Positions 10,287 through 21,486 of a DNA stretch of 64,000 bases are shown piece after piece. The DNA comes from Allodiplogaster sudhausi (lineage: Eukaryota; Nematoda; Chromadorea; Rhabditida; Diplogasteridae), in assembly GCA_945643635.1 (NCBI GenBank), contig CALZFC010000150.1:32501-96500 (forward strand). The letters are read 5' to 3'. Each line of letters opens with the position of its first letter. Within the stretch, counting starts at the first letter, position 1. Under the pieces are notes generated by a model. The model searched no databases. It worked only from the letters and a program-made list of their open reading frames with translations, and was not told the DNA's origin. Position numbers and translations under genes: made by a program.

Positions 10287-11747
10287 TTATTGAGATGAAC
10301 GGAGGCGTGCCTGTCTTTCCTTCTTCCTTCCAACGCATCGTGTGTTCCTTGATGCGGCCGAGAGCTGGCTGCTTCTCCCCGTTCTCGAATTCCTCTGCCG
10401 GCTCAGCCGTGATCTGGGGAATGTTTGCGCTGCAAAACATTCAACATCTAGTTAGAAATAAAAGTACCTAGTCTAATTTATAAAGATTGTAAAATTTAGT
10501 CTTGAAGTAACGAACAAGATCTTCTTCTTTTTCTTCTTCAGGTTGGCCGATCCTTTCGACTTGTTGTCTACAATATTTCACTACGTTCTTTTAAGTATTC
10601 TTCTTTTAAATTGTTTTATAATAGTTAAAACGCTGAAACAATCTGAACAAATCATTGATGGGGAAAAAAACCTTTTTCGTTCAGGCTTTTGCTCTGCGAG
10701 AGGTTGCGAGTCGATTTCTTATTCTGAGTTGCTTCCCGGAGGTCTCATTTCATTCTTCTTTTCGGAACGCTGAAATGACGCAGTAGTTTTCCCCATGCGC
10801 TTGTAAGTGCAAAGCTCCTATGCTTGAATATCGCGACATTTGTCTCGTTCAGTGAGATGATCTTCTAAAACAATGTATACATACATACATACATATGTTT
10901 GTATATCAAGTTTCTGCTTAATGATTAAATTAATTAGATTTTAAAATACAACAGACCTTCGTCCTGCCAACTTTGCTAGACTTCTTTTCTCCATCACTGT
11001 TGGACTTCCTGCTACCCGGCGTTTTTGACTTTTCTATATACAAGGTCGAATGCAAAGAAAAGGAGTGAAAATAAAGTATAAGTAAAAATTGGGAGCGAAA
11101 AGGAAAAGAAGGTACTATTCAACTATTTCGCCCCCACATATCAAATTTTTTTTGAAAATTTTTTTTCGCTGAAAATCACTTCAGGGGGGTTTTCGGGCAC
11201 GATGAACACGAATATCATGTTCATTTCTTATCATGACGTCATTTTCCCGAGTTACGGTAAGTGTACGGTATATGACCATTTTGTTCCAAACTACGTGTAA
11301 ACCATGTCATAGGTATCATTTTAAAAGGAGAATACGAATATACTGTTCATTTAATGTTAACTTCGTTGATCCTCAGACAGTATATTCGTATTCTCCTTTT
11401 AAAATGATACTTATGACATGGTTTACACGTAGTTTGGAACAAAATGGTCATATACCGTAAACTTACCGTAACTCGGGAAAATGACGTCATGATAAGTAAT
11501 GAATATGATATTCGTGTTCCCCGTGCCCGAAAACCCCCCTGGAGTGATTTTCAGCGAAAAAAAATTTCAAAAAAAATTTGACCTGTGGGGTCGAAATAGT
11601 TGAATAGCTCCGAAAAGAAACCAGGGGTGATAGGAGTAAGCATCGTCTGCTCCGAGAGATAGAGAGAGAGCCGGCCAATCGCCAGCCACTCTCCGGCCGA
11701 GGTTGTAGGAGGAATGGCTCATCCACTCTACTTTCCATATCAAACAC
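10287..11747 (-). CDS. Candidate gene for a basic Ser/Lys/Arg-rich protein
   Basis: Weak candidate. An ATG frame from 11747 (MFDMESRVDEPFLLQP) can end at a donor near 11629. A splice-flanked exon at about 11031-10969 encodes SKTPGSRKSNSDGEKKSSK. An exon near 10560-10510 is lysine-rich (NKSKGSANLKKKKKK). A last exon from about 10430 reads RSRLSRQRNSRTGRSSQ in a frame whose TAA (10287-10289) overlaps a minus-strand AATAAA. A second frame of the same exon (NIPQITAEPAEEFENGEKQP) is also open, so the correct one is unknown. The phases do not all join cleanly. If real, an intron of this gene hosts the fold-back element at 11111-11611. Confidence 0.3.
11111..11611. mobile_element. Fold-back miniature transposon with 8-bp target duplication
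   Basis: Two arms of about 235 bp (11111-11346 and 11377-11611) are near-perfect inverted copies around a loop of about 30 bp. The ends read GGTACTATTCAACTATTTCG and GGAGCTATTCAACTATTTCG. Directly outside, GAAAAGAA occurs at 11103-11110 and again at 11612-11619, an exact 8-bp direct repeat. No transposase frame exists. The 8-bp duplication fits hAT, P or Merlin-type elements; the GG termini lean toward Merlin, but this is not decisive. Confidence 0.85.
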
Positions 11748-12341
11748 CTCGGTGACCTTTCAAACTTTCAACGAACTTTGCCTAGAATATACTTAAACTA
11801 AGAGTATAGCTGTACTAGTGATTGCATTTCGTTTTAGCTTATTTCTTGATTGAAGAAATCGTCGGGGAGCCATTTGTCCTTGCCGATGAAATAAAAGAAA
11901 CGGCGGCCGTGGTTGAGAACTCTAGCCGTATAGAGACAGAGCGACATATTCGGGAGCCCCTTTTCCAAATCGGCAATAACGCTTTTCCCCCTTTTACAAA
12001 TCGGTAATAATACGTCCCCCACCCTTTTATAATTCGGCAATTTTCGCTTCCCCCGAAACTTGACCTACTTATTTTCTTATCGGCAATAAGAGCACGCAGC
12101 TCTCTCACAGTTTTCGCTTACAGTGTACATAGCAATTGCAAAATCATGAAGATTCTTTGATCATTTTCATGAAGAGAAAACAAGAGACTAGAAAAAAATG
12201 GCGATTTAACTTTACACAAAAACGTATGCTGTAATTTTTATTTAAATCTTTTGATGTGCATACGTGTGGAATTGTATATTTATTTGCAATGCAATTGTTC
12301 TTTGAGCCGGAATGAAAGTGATGCTAGTATGTATGGATGTA
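11748..12341. other. Intergenic stretch, nothing supported
   Basis: Short open frames only, none with recognisable features. Several short poly-purine and AT-rich segments are present. Confidence 0.3.
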
Positions 12342-12736
12342 CAGTACCGCTCAACGGCGAGGGGTCAATGCTATGTCGGCTATGGCGGCTATAGCCAAAT
12401 GGGCCAAGTGGAATATCTCGCTGCAGAAAGAGTTTTCAGGCAATTCACATATCAATATGGGATCCTGGAATTGTTCTTTACCAATGCCATTTAAAAAATC
12501 TAGAAAATCGTTGAAATTTTGTGAAACTTGTCTTTGCATGACATACAGTGACAAATTGGGTGCGTTGCCATATAGTTTGTGTGTTGTGTGTTTTAAGTTC
12601 TTCGAAAGTTGCCAATTTCAAGTGGAAAGACGAACGTCGGCTCTGGTTTTTTTTCCTTTGATGCTGCTTTCGTTTTTTTTGTCGTTCTAAAGCTATTTAA
12701 ACACTATATTTTCAACAAAAAAATTTGCATTGCATA

Positions 12737-12798
12737 GGGTTCGAACCTGCGATACTCAAAACAATACGCGATCATGTAACCTACTGCGCCACGAAGGT
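12737..12798 (-). repeat. tRNA-like sequence, left arm copy 1
   Basis: Read on the minus strand, TGGCGCAGTAGGTTA resembles a polymerase III A box and GGTTCGAACCC a B box at tRNA spacing. No acceptor stem can be formed, so this is tRNA-derived and not a functional tRNA. It is the mirror of the copy at 13763-13817. Confidence 0.55.
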
Positions 12799-12960
12799 TA
12801 TGAGATTACGTTCAAGCCGGACGTAGATAATCGGCTCATGCCGTAAATTTACAATGGCAAAACTCTGATTCGCTTTGAGCGAACATCGCTGGACGCTCCC
12901 TAAAACCCTGAAATATTTTCACCGTTTTTTTATATTTTTCTCTATGCACTACATCTGCAC

Positions 12961-13021
12961 CGGCTGGGGATCGAACCCGCGACACTCAAAACTGTAACCG
13001 GACGCGCTACTTACTGCGCCA
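12961..13021 (-). repeat. tRNA-like sequence, left arm copy 2
   Basis: The minus strand has a TGGCGCAGTAAGTAG A-box-like start and a GGGTTCGATCCCC B box. It is the mirror partner of 13511-13602, which carries a poly-T insertion that this copy lacks. Confidence 0.55.
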
Positions 13022-13084
13022 GGTCCATTCTATATGAGACTCAAGCCAGACTATGAAGTCGTTGAAGGCTCAAGTCAAACTCTC

Positions 13085-13280
13085 TCACTTACTCTTTCTT
13101 TCTCTCCTCTCATCATCATTCTCCCTCTCTCTCTATCTTTTCCTCACTCTCTAAATCTCTCTCTCGCTCTCTCTCTCTCTCTCGCTCAATCTCTCTCTTT
13201 CTCTCTCTCCTTTTGCCCTCATTCTCTCTCTCTCTCTCTCTCTCTCTTTTTCTCTCTTTCTCTTTTTCTCTCTCTATCTT

Positions 13281-13345
<65 letters not shown>

Positions 13346-13375
13346 TTCTCTCTCTTTATCACTCTCTTTTCCCCC
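13085..13375. repeat. (CT)n microsatellite in the centre of the TA-flanked element
   Basis: About 290 bp of almost pure pyrimidine with TCTCTC and TTTC variants. Long Ser/Leu/Phe frames on the plus strand and Arg/Glu frames on the minus strand here are artefacts of the repeat. Confidence 0.9.
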
Positions 13376-13510
13376 TCACGTCTTGATTTGTCTTCTCTTT
13401 GTCTCGCCATCGCCTTGAGTGGACATCGCCGGTCCTACTTATCTGATTCAACTACCATCCACATTAGGCCATTGTCAACGACCAGCTTGAGTAGCCAAGC
13501 ATCTTCGAAG

Positions 13511-13531
13511 TGGCGCAGTAAGTAGCGCGTC

Positions 13532-13569
<38 letters not shown>

Positions 13570-13602
13570 CGTTATAGTTTTGAGTGTCGCGGGTTCGATC
13601 CC
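13511..13602 (+). repeat. tRNA-like sequence interrupted by 36 T, right arm copy 2
   Basis: A-box-like TGGCGCAGTAAGTAG at 13511 is separated from the B box GGGTTCGATCCCC (about 13591-13603) by 36 consecutive T (13534-13569). The matching left-arm copy has only about four bases at that position, so the homopolymer arose after the arms formed. Confidence 0.6.
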
Positions 13603-13762
13603 CAGCCGTTGTGCGTAGAGAAAAAAAAACAGTGAAAATATTTCAGGGATTTAGGGAGCGTCCAGCGATGTTCGCTCAAAGCGAATCACTGTTTTGCCAT
13701 TGTAAATTTACGGCATGAGCCGATTATCTACGTCCGGCTTGAGCACAAGCTATTAACCTTCG

Positions 13763-13817
13763 TGGCGCAGTAGGTTACTTGCTCGCATATAGTTTTGAGT
13801 ATCGCAGGTTCGAGCCC
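13763..13817 (+). repeat. tRNA-like sequence, right arm copy 1
   Basis: TGGCGCAGTAGGTTA (A box) and GGTTCGAGCCC (B box) are followed a few bases later by a run of T. There is no acceptor stem. It looks like the head of a tRNA-derived SINE or a tRNA pseudogene. Confidence 0.55.
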
Positions 13818-14439
13818 CATGCAATGAGAATTTTTTTTTTTTTTTTTTTTAGAAAATATAGTGTTTAAATAGCTTTAGAACGACAAAAAAACGAAAGCAG
13901 CATCAAAGGAAAAAACCAGTGCCGACGTTCGTGTTTGCACTTGAAATTGGCAACTTTCAAAGAACTTAAAACACACAACACACAAACTATATGGCAACGC
14001 ACCCAAATTTGTCACTGTATGTCATGCAAAAACAAGTTTCACAAAATTTCAACGATTTTCTAGATTTTTTAAATGGCATTGGTAAAGAAAAATTCCAGGA
14101 TCCCATATTGATATGTGAATTGCCTGAAAACTCTTTCTGCAGCGAGATATTCCACTTGGCCCATTTGGCTATAGCCGCCATAGCCGACATAGCATTGACC
14201 CCTCGCCGTTGAGCGGTACTGTATGTACATATGTATGTACATTGGGCAGACAAATTGAATTGTCCTGAGAACTTGTAATCGTTGGAGAGTCGAATGTTCA
14301 ATTTTTCTTAGAAAAAGTGATCAGTAGCCGATGGAGGAGAAGATTGTCGACAGCGTTTGCCTCTTTTCTTTCCTACTATGAAAGAGACAACAGACACGAA
14401 GAGAGCTGCAGACACGCAGACAGCGAGGGAGAGAGACCA

Positions 14440-15240
14440 GAGAAGGCGAGAGAAGCAGAGGAGCGAAGGCGGAGGGTTCAATGGAGATTCTGCCGCCGTA
14501 GGCGATTCTGATTCTGTTGAATTAGATATTCAGTTGATGATTGAATGGAAACCTGGCTGCGAAGTCTGCGGAAGAGGAAAGACAATGACATCCACGCTGA
14601 GATCTGTCTCCATCTTCTCAGGCGGCATACTAAAAGTCCTCCCCGTGTTAATATAATCATACAAAAGTGGTGAACAAAATGAAAATAAGAAAATGATATT
14701 ATTCGGAAATGGCAAGCTGTCTTTTGGAGTTAAGGAAGCGGGATAAGATGAGGAGGTCTAACTCCCTGTTTAGACGGCGTCGTTTCTCAAGAGATGGAGA
14801 TCGAGGCATGAGTGGAATGGAAGTGGATGAGTTCTTGTGATGAAATGGCCTTTCTCTTCTCCACTCCTGCAAGGCGCTGTTTGTGGACGAAGAGAAGTCC
14901 GTTCTGTACCAAGGAGAACTCCGCACCTCAACATCTCTGTTATATGCACATACCTTTAGATGTAAATAGCACATGTATGTATGTATGTACATATACAATT
15001 ATTTAATGATAATAATAACAATAAGTCCATCAGTCCTCTTCGTAAGGAAGCCTTGATGTGCATATGCATCGAAATAAGTAAATACATACATACATACATA
15101 TGTACGTACATGGATGTAGACTACCCCTTTTACTAGTGATTGAACGAACCGTCACGAAAGTGTCATCCAACACGTGAGAGGAGTCAGATTCTGAGTGAGA
15201 ACGGGGAAGATGGGAAGAGCTTTCCTCCATTTCCTTCGAT
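14440..15240 (-). other. Unassigned minus-strand exon candidates (Ser/Arg-rich)
   Basis: Three stretches look coding on the minus strand but cannot be joined with confidence: about 15232-15133 (MEESSSHLPRSHSESD), about 14938-14699 (a splice-flanked start, then HHKNSSTSIPLMPRSPS and a dibasic KRRRLNR, ending in a stop) and about 14660-14540 (MPPEKMETDLSVDVIVFP). They could be alternative 3' exons of the ZP gene or part of a separate small gene. Confidence 0.25.
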
Positions 15241-15318
15241 CCTTCGCTGTTGTCTCTCTCTTAAATACTCGAGTGCATTTCAGATTAATAACTATACTGT
15301 CAAATTAACTCATTAAAT

Positions 15319-17809
15319 CTAACGCGTCGTGGCGAAGAAAGGGGAGGCGTTCTCTGTATGCGAAGAGGCAAGGGAAGAAAGAGATGCCAGCTTCTAAGGA
15401 AATACAGTTAAGCTTTGATTTGGAGTGGCATGGACAAGAACCCTTTGGATTCCTTGAGAATTGTCGCTCAAGTCCATGCTTGAGTGATTCGCATGGCTGG
15501 GCTCTGTGAAGTCACCATCTGGACTGATCGGAGTGTCCTTCAGAGTCGGTCTAAATCATCAATCATCGACATTGAAAACATTCCTCGAATCCCAACTCTC
15601 TCAGAGGATCCCGACGAGGAAGATGATCAAAGTCGTTGAGGAATGGCCGAGCCCTGCCCCGCTCTTCTCTCAAGGATTTAAAGGAAGTCAATCTTTTAAT
15701 TAAAGTTGATTGTGGTCAAATGAATAAAAGCGAACTGGCGTGGAGGAGTGTCAGAATGCATATCCGGCAACTCTTCACTAGAAGGCTCATCTAAATTATC
15801 ATAATGAAATTGACAGGGAGAAGGATATGACTTACCACTATGGAACGGAGCAGGATGGCCATTGCATGACGGAGGCTGCAAGTCAGACAGAGAAAGAGAT
15901 ATATAGAGAGAGATACAATGAGAGAGAGAAAGAGGGAGAGCGAGATAAAGAGAGACAGAGAGATACAATAAGAGGGAGAAAGAGGAAGAGCGAGAGAAAA
16001 AGAGACAGAGAGATACAATAAGAGCGAGAAAGAGGGAGAGCGAGAGAAAGGGAGATGGAGAGATACAATGAGAGGGAGAAAGAGAGATAATGATTTACAA
16101 TGAGAGGGAGAAATAAGAATAAATGAAAACTTACAGAGATTCCATCGCAACCACCATCCGCTCTGAAGCAGAGTTGCACGGTACATGTGAAGAAGACTTG
16201 TATCTGGAGATGAAGTGAATGATATTTGAAGTGGGAACGGAACCTAATTGGAAGTCTTTTCTATTACCTTATCTGCAAACTTGAAAAGTTTGGAATGCGC
16301 GTAAGCAGAGAGGCGATCTTTTTGGTAGAAAGTATGAGCCAGGAGAGTAGCGTCCATCGTACACCTTCAAGACATCCCTTCACTTGCATCCTTTCATTCT
16401 TGATGGCCAACCCTTGGTTGTCGATGAGATTGAACCGATTGCCGCGTCCGTCATCCACGAAGCAGCTATGGATGAGGAGGCCGTACGCATCAGCTGCCTC
16501 TGTGCCATCCCTTCTCCTTCTCCTTCACTCTCTCTTTCTTTCTCTTTCTCTCGTTTTTTTCTTTTTCTATCTTTCTCTCTTACTCTTTTTCTATCTTTTT
16601 ATTTTCTCTCTATTTCTATACATTTTGTTGGAGCCCTTTTCTAACACAAATTCTCTGGTTGATGTTAGCGTTGTGATGCAGTGAGATCGTACCAGAATTG
16701 CAGCTCCAAATATGGACAACCGGATCGCCGACTCGGGCGTATTTGACAGGAGGCCCGTCGGGGGTTCCTGCACCATCCACTCTCTGGCTATTCCCTTCCT
16801 TCCTCTTTTCACTATCTCTCACTCTCATCCTTGCCTTGCTTCATTCGATACGTGCAAGTCGGCAAGGTGAACTCTTGGGTTATCAGCTCCGTCGTCAGCT
16901 GCCTAAAAATATTCCATTCAGTCTTTAGTGTTAATCTCATTGTCACTGAAGGATCTAACCGGACATCAACTGCAGTTTCAATATTCTTGACCGATTCGAG
17001 AAAGAAGCAACGAAGAGTGAAGCCTCTATCCGTACTTGTCACGAATATCTCAACGCATGAATATTATAAGCAAGGAAAGATATGTATGTACATATATAGA
17101 AGAGTAGCTACATACATATGTACGCATTGAAGGTGAAAGAAAGGGAGAAGCTGCAGAGAAGGAGATGGAATGAGGTAGAGAGATATGGAGAGAGAGAAAA
17201 GGAAAGAGAAATGGAGAGAGAGAGAAGTTATATAATAAAGGTAGTGACAAACTGGATGAAAAGAGACGATAACAGTGAGAGAGTAAGTGACTCCTCGTGG
17301 ACTGAGCTGCAAATAGAGCGGACTATTCTTCTTCAGTTCTTCTTCTGCCAATTCAACTGACCGTTCTCTCTCTTTTCATCCTGCACAATCCATAGCGAAG
17401 TCCGAATTCTATCTTCCCATGTTCTGCCCCGACATGAAATCAGAAAGTGATAACAAATATATCATAAGACAGCGACAAATTAGCTATAAGTCATGAAGTA
17501 ATCGGAATAGTAACTTGTTTTGATCTTGCACTGCATTCTGGGCTGTCCGCTTCTCCATCCACGTAAACTCGACCACGGAAGGGAGCCATTGTCTTTGCCA
17601 AGATGGCCATGGACTCTGGTCCGCATCTCAAGATTCTCTCCTTCATATTAGTTTCGAAAAGAAATTAAGCTCAATTAAAACAGGAGGCATATTCAAAGGA
17701 AGATAAGAGAATCAGACCTGACTTGGGGTTCTCCGACAATTCCATTCTCAATCTCGCCTGGCAAAGCGAAGACAACCCAAGTTGAGAACAGCAATATAAC
17801 TAGCAACAT
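15319..17809 (-). CDS. Cuticlin-type zona pellucida (ZP) domain protein
   Basis: Secreted, cuticle-associated ZP-domain polymer protein. The ATG at 17809 opens a signal peptide (MLLVILLFSTWVVFALPG). Twelve exons chain in phase: 17809-17718, 17626-17532, 17423-17362, 17306-17253, 17048-16960, 16902-16835, 16767-16693, 16493-16412, 16364-16268, 16203-16135, 15875-15836 and 15790-15736. They give the nematode signatures NGIVGEPQVRCGPESM, FRGRVYVDGEADSPEC, LSPRGVTYSLTVIVSFHP, FVTSTDRGFTLRCFF, LPTCTY, VKYARVGDPVVHIWSC, HSCFVDDGRGNRFNLID, FKFADKIQVFFTC and CDGISPPSC, with the conserved cysteines in place. The donor at 16834 is GC (AAG/GCAAGG). Downstream, acidic/Ser-rich exons (15736-15790, about 15430-15530, then to a TAG at 15319) complete a plausible tail. 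I did not find the usual C-terminal membrane segment, so the 3' end is provisional. Acts in the extracellular cuticle. Confidence 0.88.
15885..16115. repeat. (GA)n-rich intronic repeat with a degenerate 50-60 bp period
   Basis: Lies in the ZP-gene intron between 15876 and 16134. Purine-rich units containing GATACAATAAGAG are repeated about four times. Confidence 0.8.
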
Positions 17810-18086
17810 TGTCCAGGTGGCCAAGGCACTGTTCTACCTTAGGCTGCTTTATAGTGTTGGCACTCTATGACTTGCTTCTTCTATGCAATCTTAATCTCTC
17901 TTCTCATTTCTTTTTTACCCATCTCTCTCTCTCACACACTATCCATTTCTCTGTCTCTTGCTGTCTAGTTTTCTCATCCTCTCTCATTCACTCTTTCACT
18001 AAAATCTCTCGCTATCACTGCTTCTTTCTCTTTTTCACCCCCCCCCCCTCTTTTGCCTCCCTGGCTCTTTCTATGTCTCCTTCGCT

Positions 18087-18126
<40 letters not shown>

Positions 18127-18428
18127 TCGCCTTTCTTTCGCTCCACTCTCAGACACTCATTCACTTTGTTAAAAGAAAGAGGAATGCGTTTGAATACCGG
18201 CGGATCTTCTTGTATAACAATTCTTCCGTAATATCTGGAATGAATGTGCAGTTTATCTAAATTGAGTGATTCCTTCATGGATCAAATGTAATTGCTTTTT
18301 CTTTAAAAATCACTTGATTGTTTAATTTCTGTCATCTCCTGACGAAAAACAATATTTATAATCAATATAAACATAATTGAGTAGGAAAATTGTAGCCATA
18401 GATAAACCCTTCAGTCGTACTCGTAAGA
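17810..18428. other. Intergenic region upstream of the ZP gene, with CT microsatellite
   Basis: Should contain the ZP-gene promoter. It holds a pyrimidine-rich tract (about 17900-18130, with an uninterrupted CT run near 18090-18124) and otherwise AT-rich sequence. No gene is supported. Confidence 0.5.
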
Positions 18429-20704
18429 GATTAAGAGAGCCTGTCTGGGATATTCGACCATGGCTAATGCTGGGCGTGCAGGGAACAAAAATATTTTTTG
18501 ATTTTAATTTCCTTTGAAGGGTTACTGTAGCACCCTATGAGGATTCCAAAAACATTTTTTTCAAAAATTTATTTTCATTTTTGAGTACAGTATACCTAGA
18601 AATGACTATTTCACTTAAATGACCGTAACTTTCTTTAAACTCAACGTAATTAAATTTTGAAAAGGTATTTATGTAGAGCATGTAAAGAGGCATAAAAAAG
18701 TACTAGAAAATATGTTGAGAAAAAATTTTTAAAGGGTCAAATAAGCATCCAAATATTTCAAGGGTGTGGTTTGGGCCCCAAAACGTTGTTATAGCGCGAT
18801 AATGACAAGCCCGCGTGAAAGAGGGTCCTTTCTTACCCCAGAAAAAGTGCTTTATGTTTGGGTATCGAGACTAAGAGATATCTCAAACTTTCACTGAATC
18901 CGTGCTTCACTGAGATGCGGGATAGTGGAAAAATGTGTAAAACTCGTTCAAATCTAAAGATTTCACTAAAATAAGCATACCAGCAGATTCCTCGTTTGAA
19001 ATTGATCATTTTAGATGTCTGATATATCTGTTTTCTTGAAATTTGTCTTTGTTGTATAAACGAAAAGGTTTTTTTCTCACATTCAGTTCTTGAAGAATTG
19101 GCATTTTCATGAACAAGGCTTCTTGAGAGTGCAAATGAGACTATCTCACATGAAAGGCAGTCTTCTTTTACCCCTAAGTCACTACAGTTCTTTCATATCA
19201 AGACACTAATTATACCCGAAAAAGCTTGATATATCCCATTCATTCCAAAAGCGCCAAAGAGTAAAACTCTTCTATCTGGGTCCAAAGTTGGTAATTCTGC
19301 ATAACCAGTAGCAAATATCAACGCTCCGCTCAATTTGTTACATAAAAATGATCTTCTTTGCTAATTGAACGGTTTAGAGTCGAAATAAATATATTTTCGT
19401 GTTTCGGCAACTCTGAAAAAAATGCCCAATAACTCCATCTGGGCTATTTTCTAGGCACTTATCAAAGATATTTTGTGAAAAACTTTACCACCATAGATAG
19501 ATGAGGAAGTTTCACTCTATTTATGAATTTCTGAGGCAACTCTGGTTTCCATTTTACCGATTGTAGTATGAAGCGCAAAATATTCCAGGCCAAATTTTCA
19601 GATTTTTCAGTAAGATGTGAACATAAAATTTTCTTCGCAAAGTCGTTCATTTTGGTCGTTTTTAGATTTAAAAAAATGCGATTACAGCGCTTGCCTTTTA
19701 TTCTTATGTCGTTTTCTGTTGAAATCAACACGATTTTGGTGCTCATGTTTATTCCACGATATAGCCGTTCATACTATGTACATATTGGTCTTTACTTGCT
19801 TCCCGAAAATGTAAATGCTATCACATGATTGTAGACATTGTTTTCATTTCATTTTCATTAAAAAAAATAATTTCACTAATATTGGAAGCAAATATAGTTA
19901 TTTTTACTTCTCAGATTGGCGAATGCTTGGTCACGATGGATTGGGCGATGAAATGGCTTCCAGTGGCAAGACTGCCTTTCATGTGAGATAGTCTCATTTG
20001 CACTCTCAAGAAGCCTTGTTCATGAAAATGCCAATTCTTCAAGAACTGAATGTGAGAAAAAAACCTTTTCGTTTATACAACAAAGACAAATTTCAAGAAA
20101 ACAGATATATCAGACATCTAAAATGATCAATTTCAAACGAGGAATCTGCTGGTATGCTTATTTTAGTGAAATCTTTAGATTTGAACGAGTTTTATACATG
20201 TTTCCACTATCCCGCACCTCAGTGAAGTACGGATTCAGTGAAAGTTTGAGATATCTCTTAGTCTCGATACCCAAACATAAAGCACTTTTTCTGGGGTAAG
20301 AAAGGACCCTCTTTCACCCGGGCTTGTCACTATCGCGCTATCACAACGTTTTGGTGCCCAAACCGCACCCTTGAAATATTTGGATGCTTATTTGACCCTT
20401 TAAAAATTTTTTCTCAAAATTTTGTCTAGTACGTTTTTATGCCTCTTTACATGCTCTACATAATGACCTTTTCAAAATTTAATTACGTTGAGTTTAAAGA
20501 AAGTTACGGTCATTTAAGTGAAATAGTCATTTCTAAGTATACTGTACTCAAAAATGAAAATAAATTTTTGAAAAAAATGTTTTTGGAATCCTCATAGGGT
20601 GCTACAGTAACCCTTCAAAGGAAATTAAAATCAAAAAATATTTTTGTTCCCAAGTTCAGCGACCCACGCCCATGGTCGAGTCTTTCAGATTGGCTCTCTT
20701 AATC
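18429..20704. mobile_element. 2.3-kb fold-back element with TTAA ends
   Basis: Arms of about 730 bp (18429 to about 19160 and about 19975 to 20704) are inverted copies around a centre of about 810 bp. The arms end in GATTAAGAGAGCC and its complement, with TTAA at 18431-18434 and 20699-20702. That would match a TTAA (piggyBac-like) target, although the same four bases are also part of the palindrome. The outer 40 bp of the arms have diverged more than the interior. No transposase is present; short frames in the centre are not convincing. Confidence 0.8.
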
Positions 20705-20720
20705 AAATATCAATGAATTA

Positions 20721-21442
20721 TCATTGCTCTTCAAGTCGAAGTGTGGAGAGAGAGAATCCGTCGGGGTGAGAAATCGACGGTCTTGAGGAGAGGAGAAGCT
20801 TCCGTTGTTCGTGGTGACCCAGTTTGATCTTCTCCACAGCTACAAAGAGAGAAGGGAAAAGATAAAGATGCAGGGAAAGAGTGACAGAGAGTACGAGGGG
20901 TTTGAAATTTAGAGAGAGAGAGGGAGAGAAAGAGGGAGAGAGAGGGAGGAAGAGAGACTACGAAGAGTGTGAAATTTAGAAATTGAGAGAGAGAGGGACA
21001 GAAAGAGGGAGAGGGAGGGAGGGAAAGAGGGAGAGAGAGAGAGAGGGAGAGGAAGAGGGAGAGAGAGAGAGGGAAAGGCGGAGAGAGAGAGAAGGAAAGA
21101 GCTAGAGAGAGGGAGGGAGAAGACTACGAAGAGTGAGAAATTTAGAAATTGAGAGAGAGAGGGACAGAAAGAGGGAGAGAGAGGGAGGGAAAGAGGGAGA
21201 GAGAGGGAGAGGAAGAGGGAGAGAGGGAGGGAAGGGGGAGAGAGAGGAAAGAAAGAGCTAGAGAGAGGGAGGGAAAGAAGGAGAGAGGGAGGGAAACAAT
21301 GACAGAGAGTACGAAGAGTGAGAAATTGAGAGAGAGAGAGTGTAAGAGGGATAGAGAGTAAGAGAAAACATATTATTTTGATGTAAAAATAAATAAGTAA
21401 ATTTTGAACCAATAAAGAAATAGAGATGGTGAGAAAGAGGGG

Positions 21443-21486
<44 letters not shown>

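Larger units (their letters stand above)
12342..14221. mobile_element. TA-flanked fold-back element with long inverted arms carrying tRNA-like boxes
   Basis: The arms at 12342-13021 and 13511-14221 are inverted copies beginning CAGTACCGCTCAACGGCGAG at each end. Both ends are bordered by TA (12340-12341 and 14222-14223), the target site of Tc1/mariner-type transposons. The centre (about 13022-13510) is mostly a CT microsatellite. No transposase is encoded, and the open frame across the centre is simple repeat. Each arm contains two tRNA-like A/B box pairs. The element is best read as a non-autonomous Tc1/mariner-like or composite fold-back element. Confidence 0.8.

Noticed and set aside
13034..13525. 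Open frame of about 160 codons rich in Ser/Leu/Phe
   Set aside because: It is translation of the CT microsatellite in the centre of a fold-back element; no conserved residues.
13763..13817. Possible functional tRNA gene
   Set aside because: A and B boxes are present but there is no acceptor stem and no proper anticodon arm; it lies inside a repeated element.
18429..20704. Autonomous transposon with its own transposase
   Set aside because: The central 0.8 kb has no frame with a DDE or other transposase signature.
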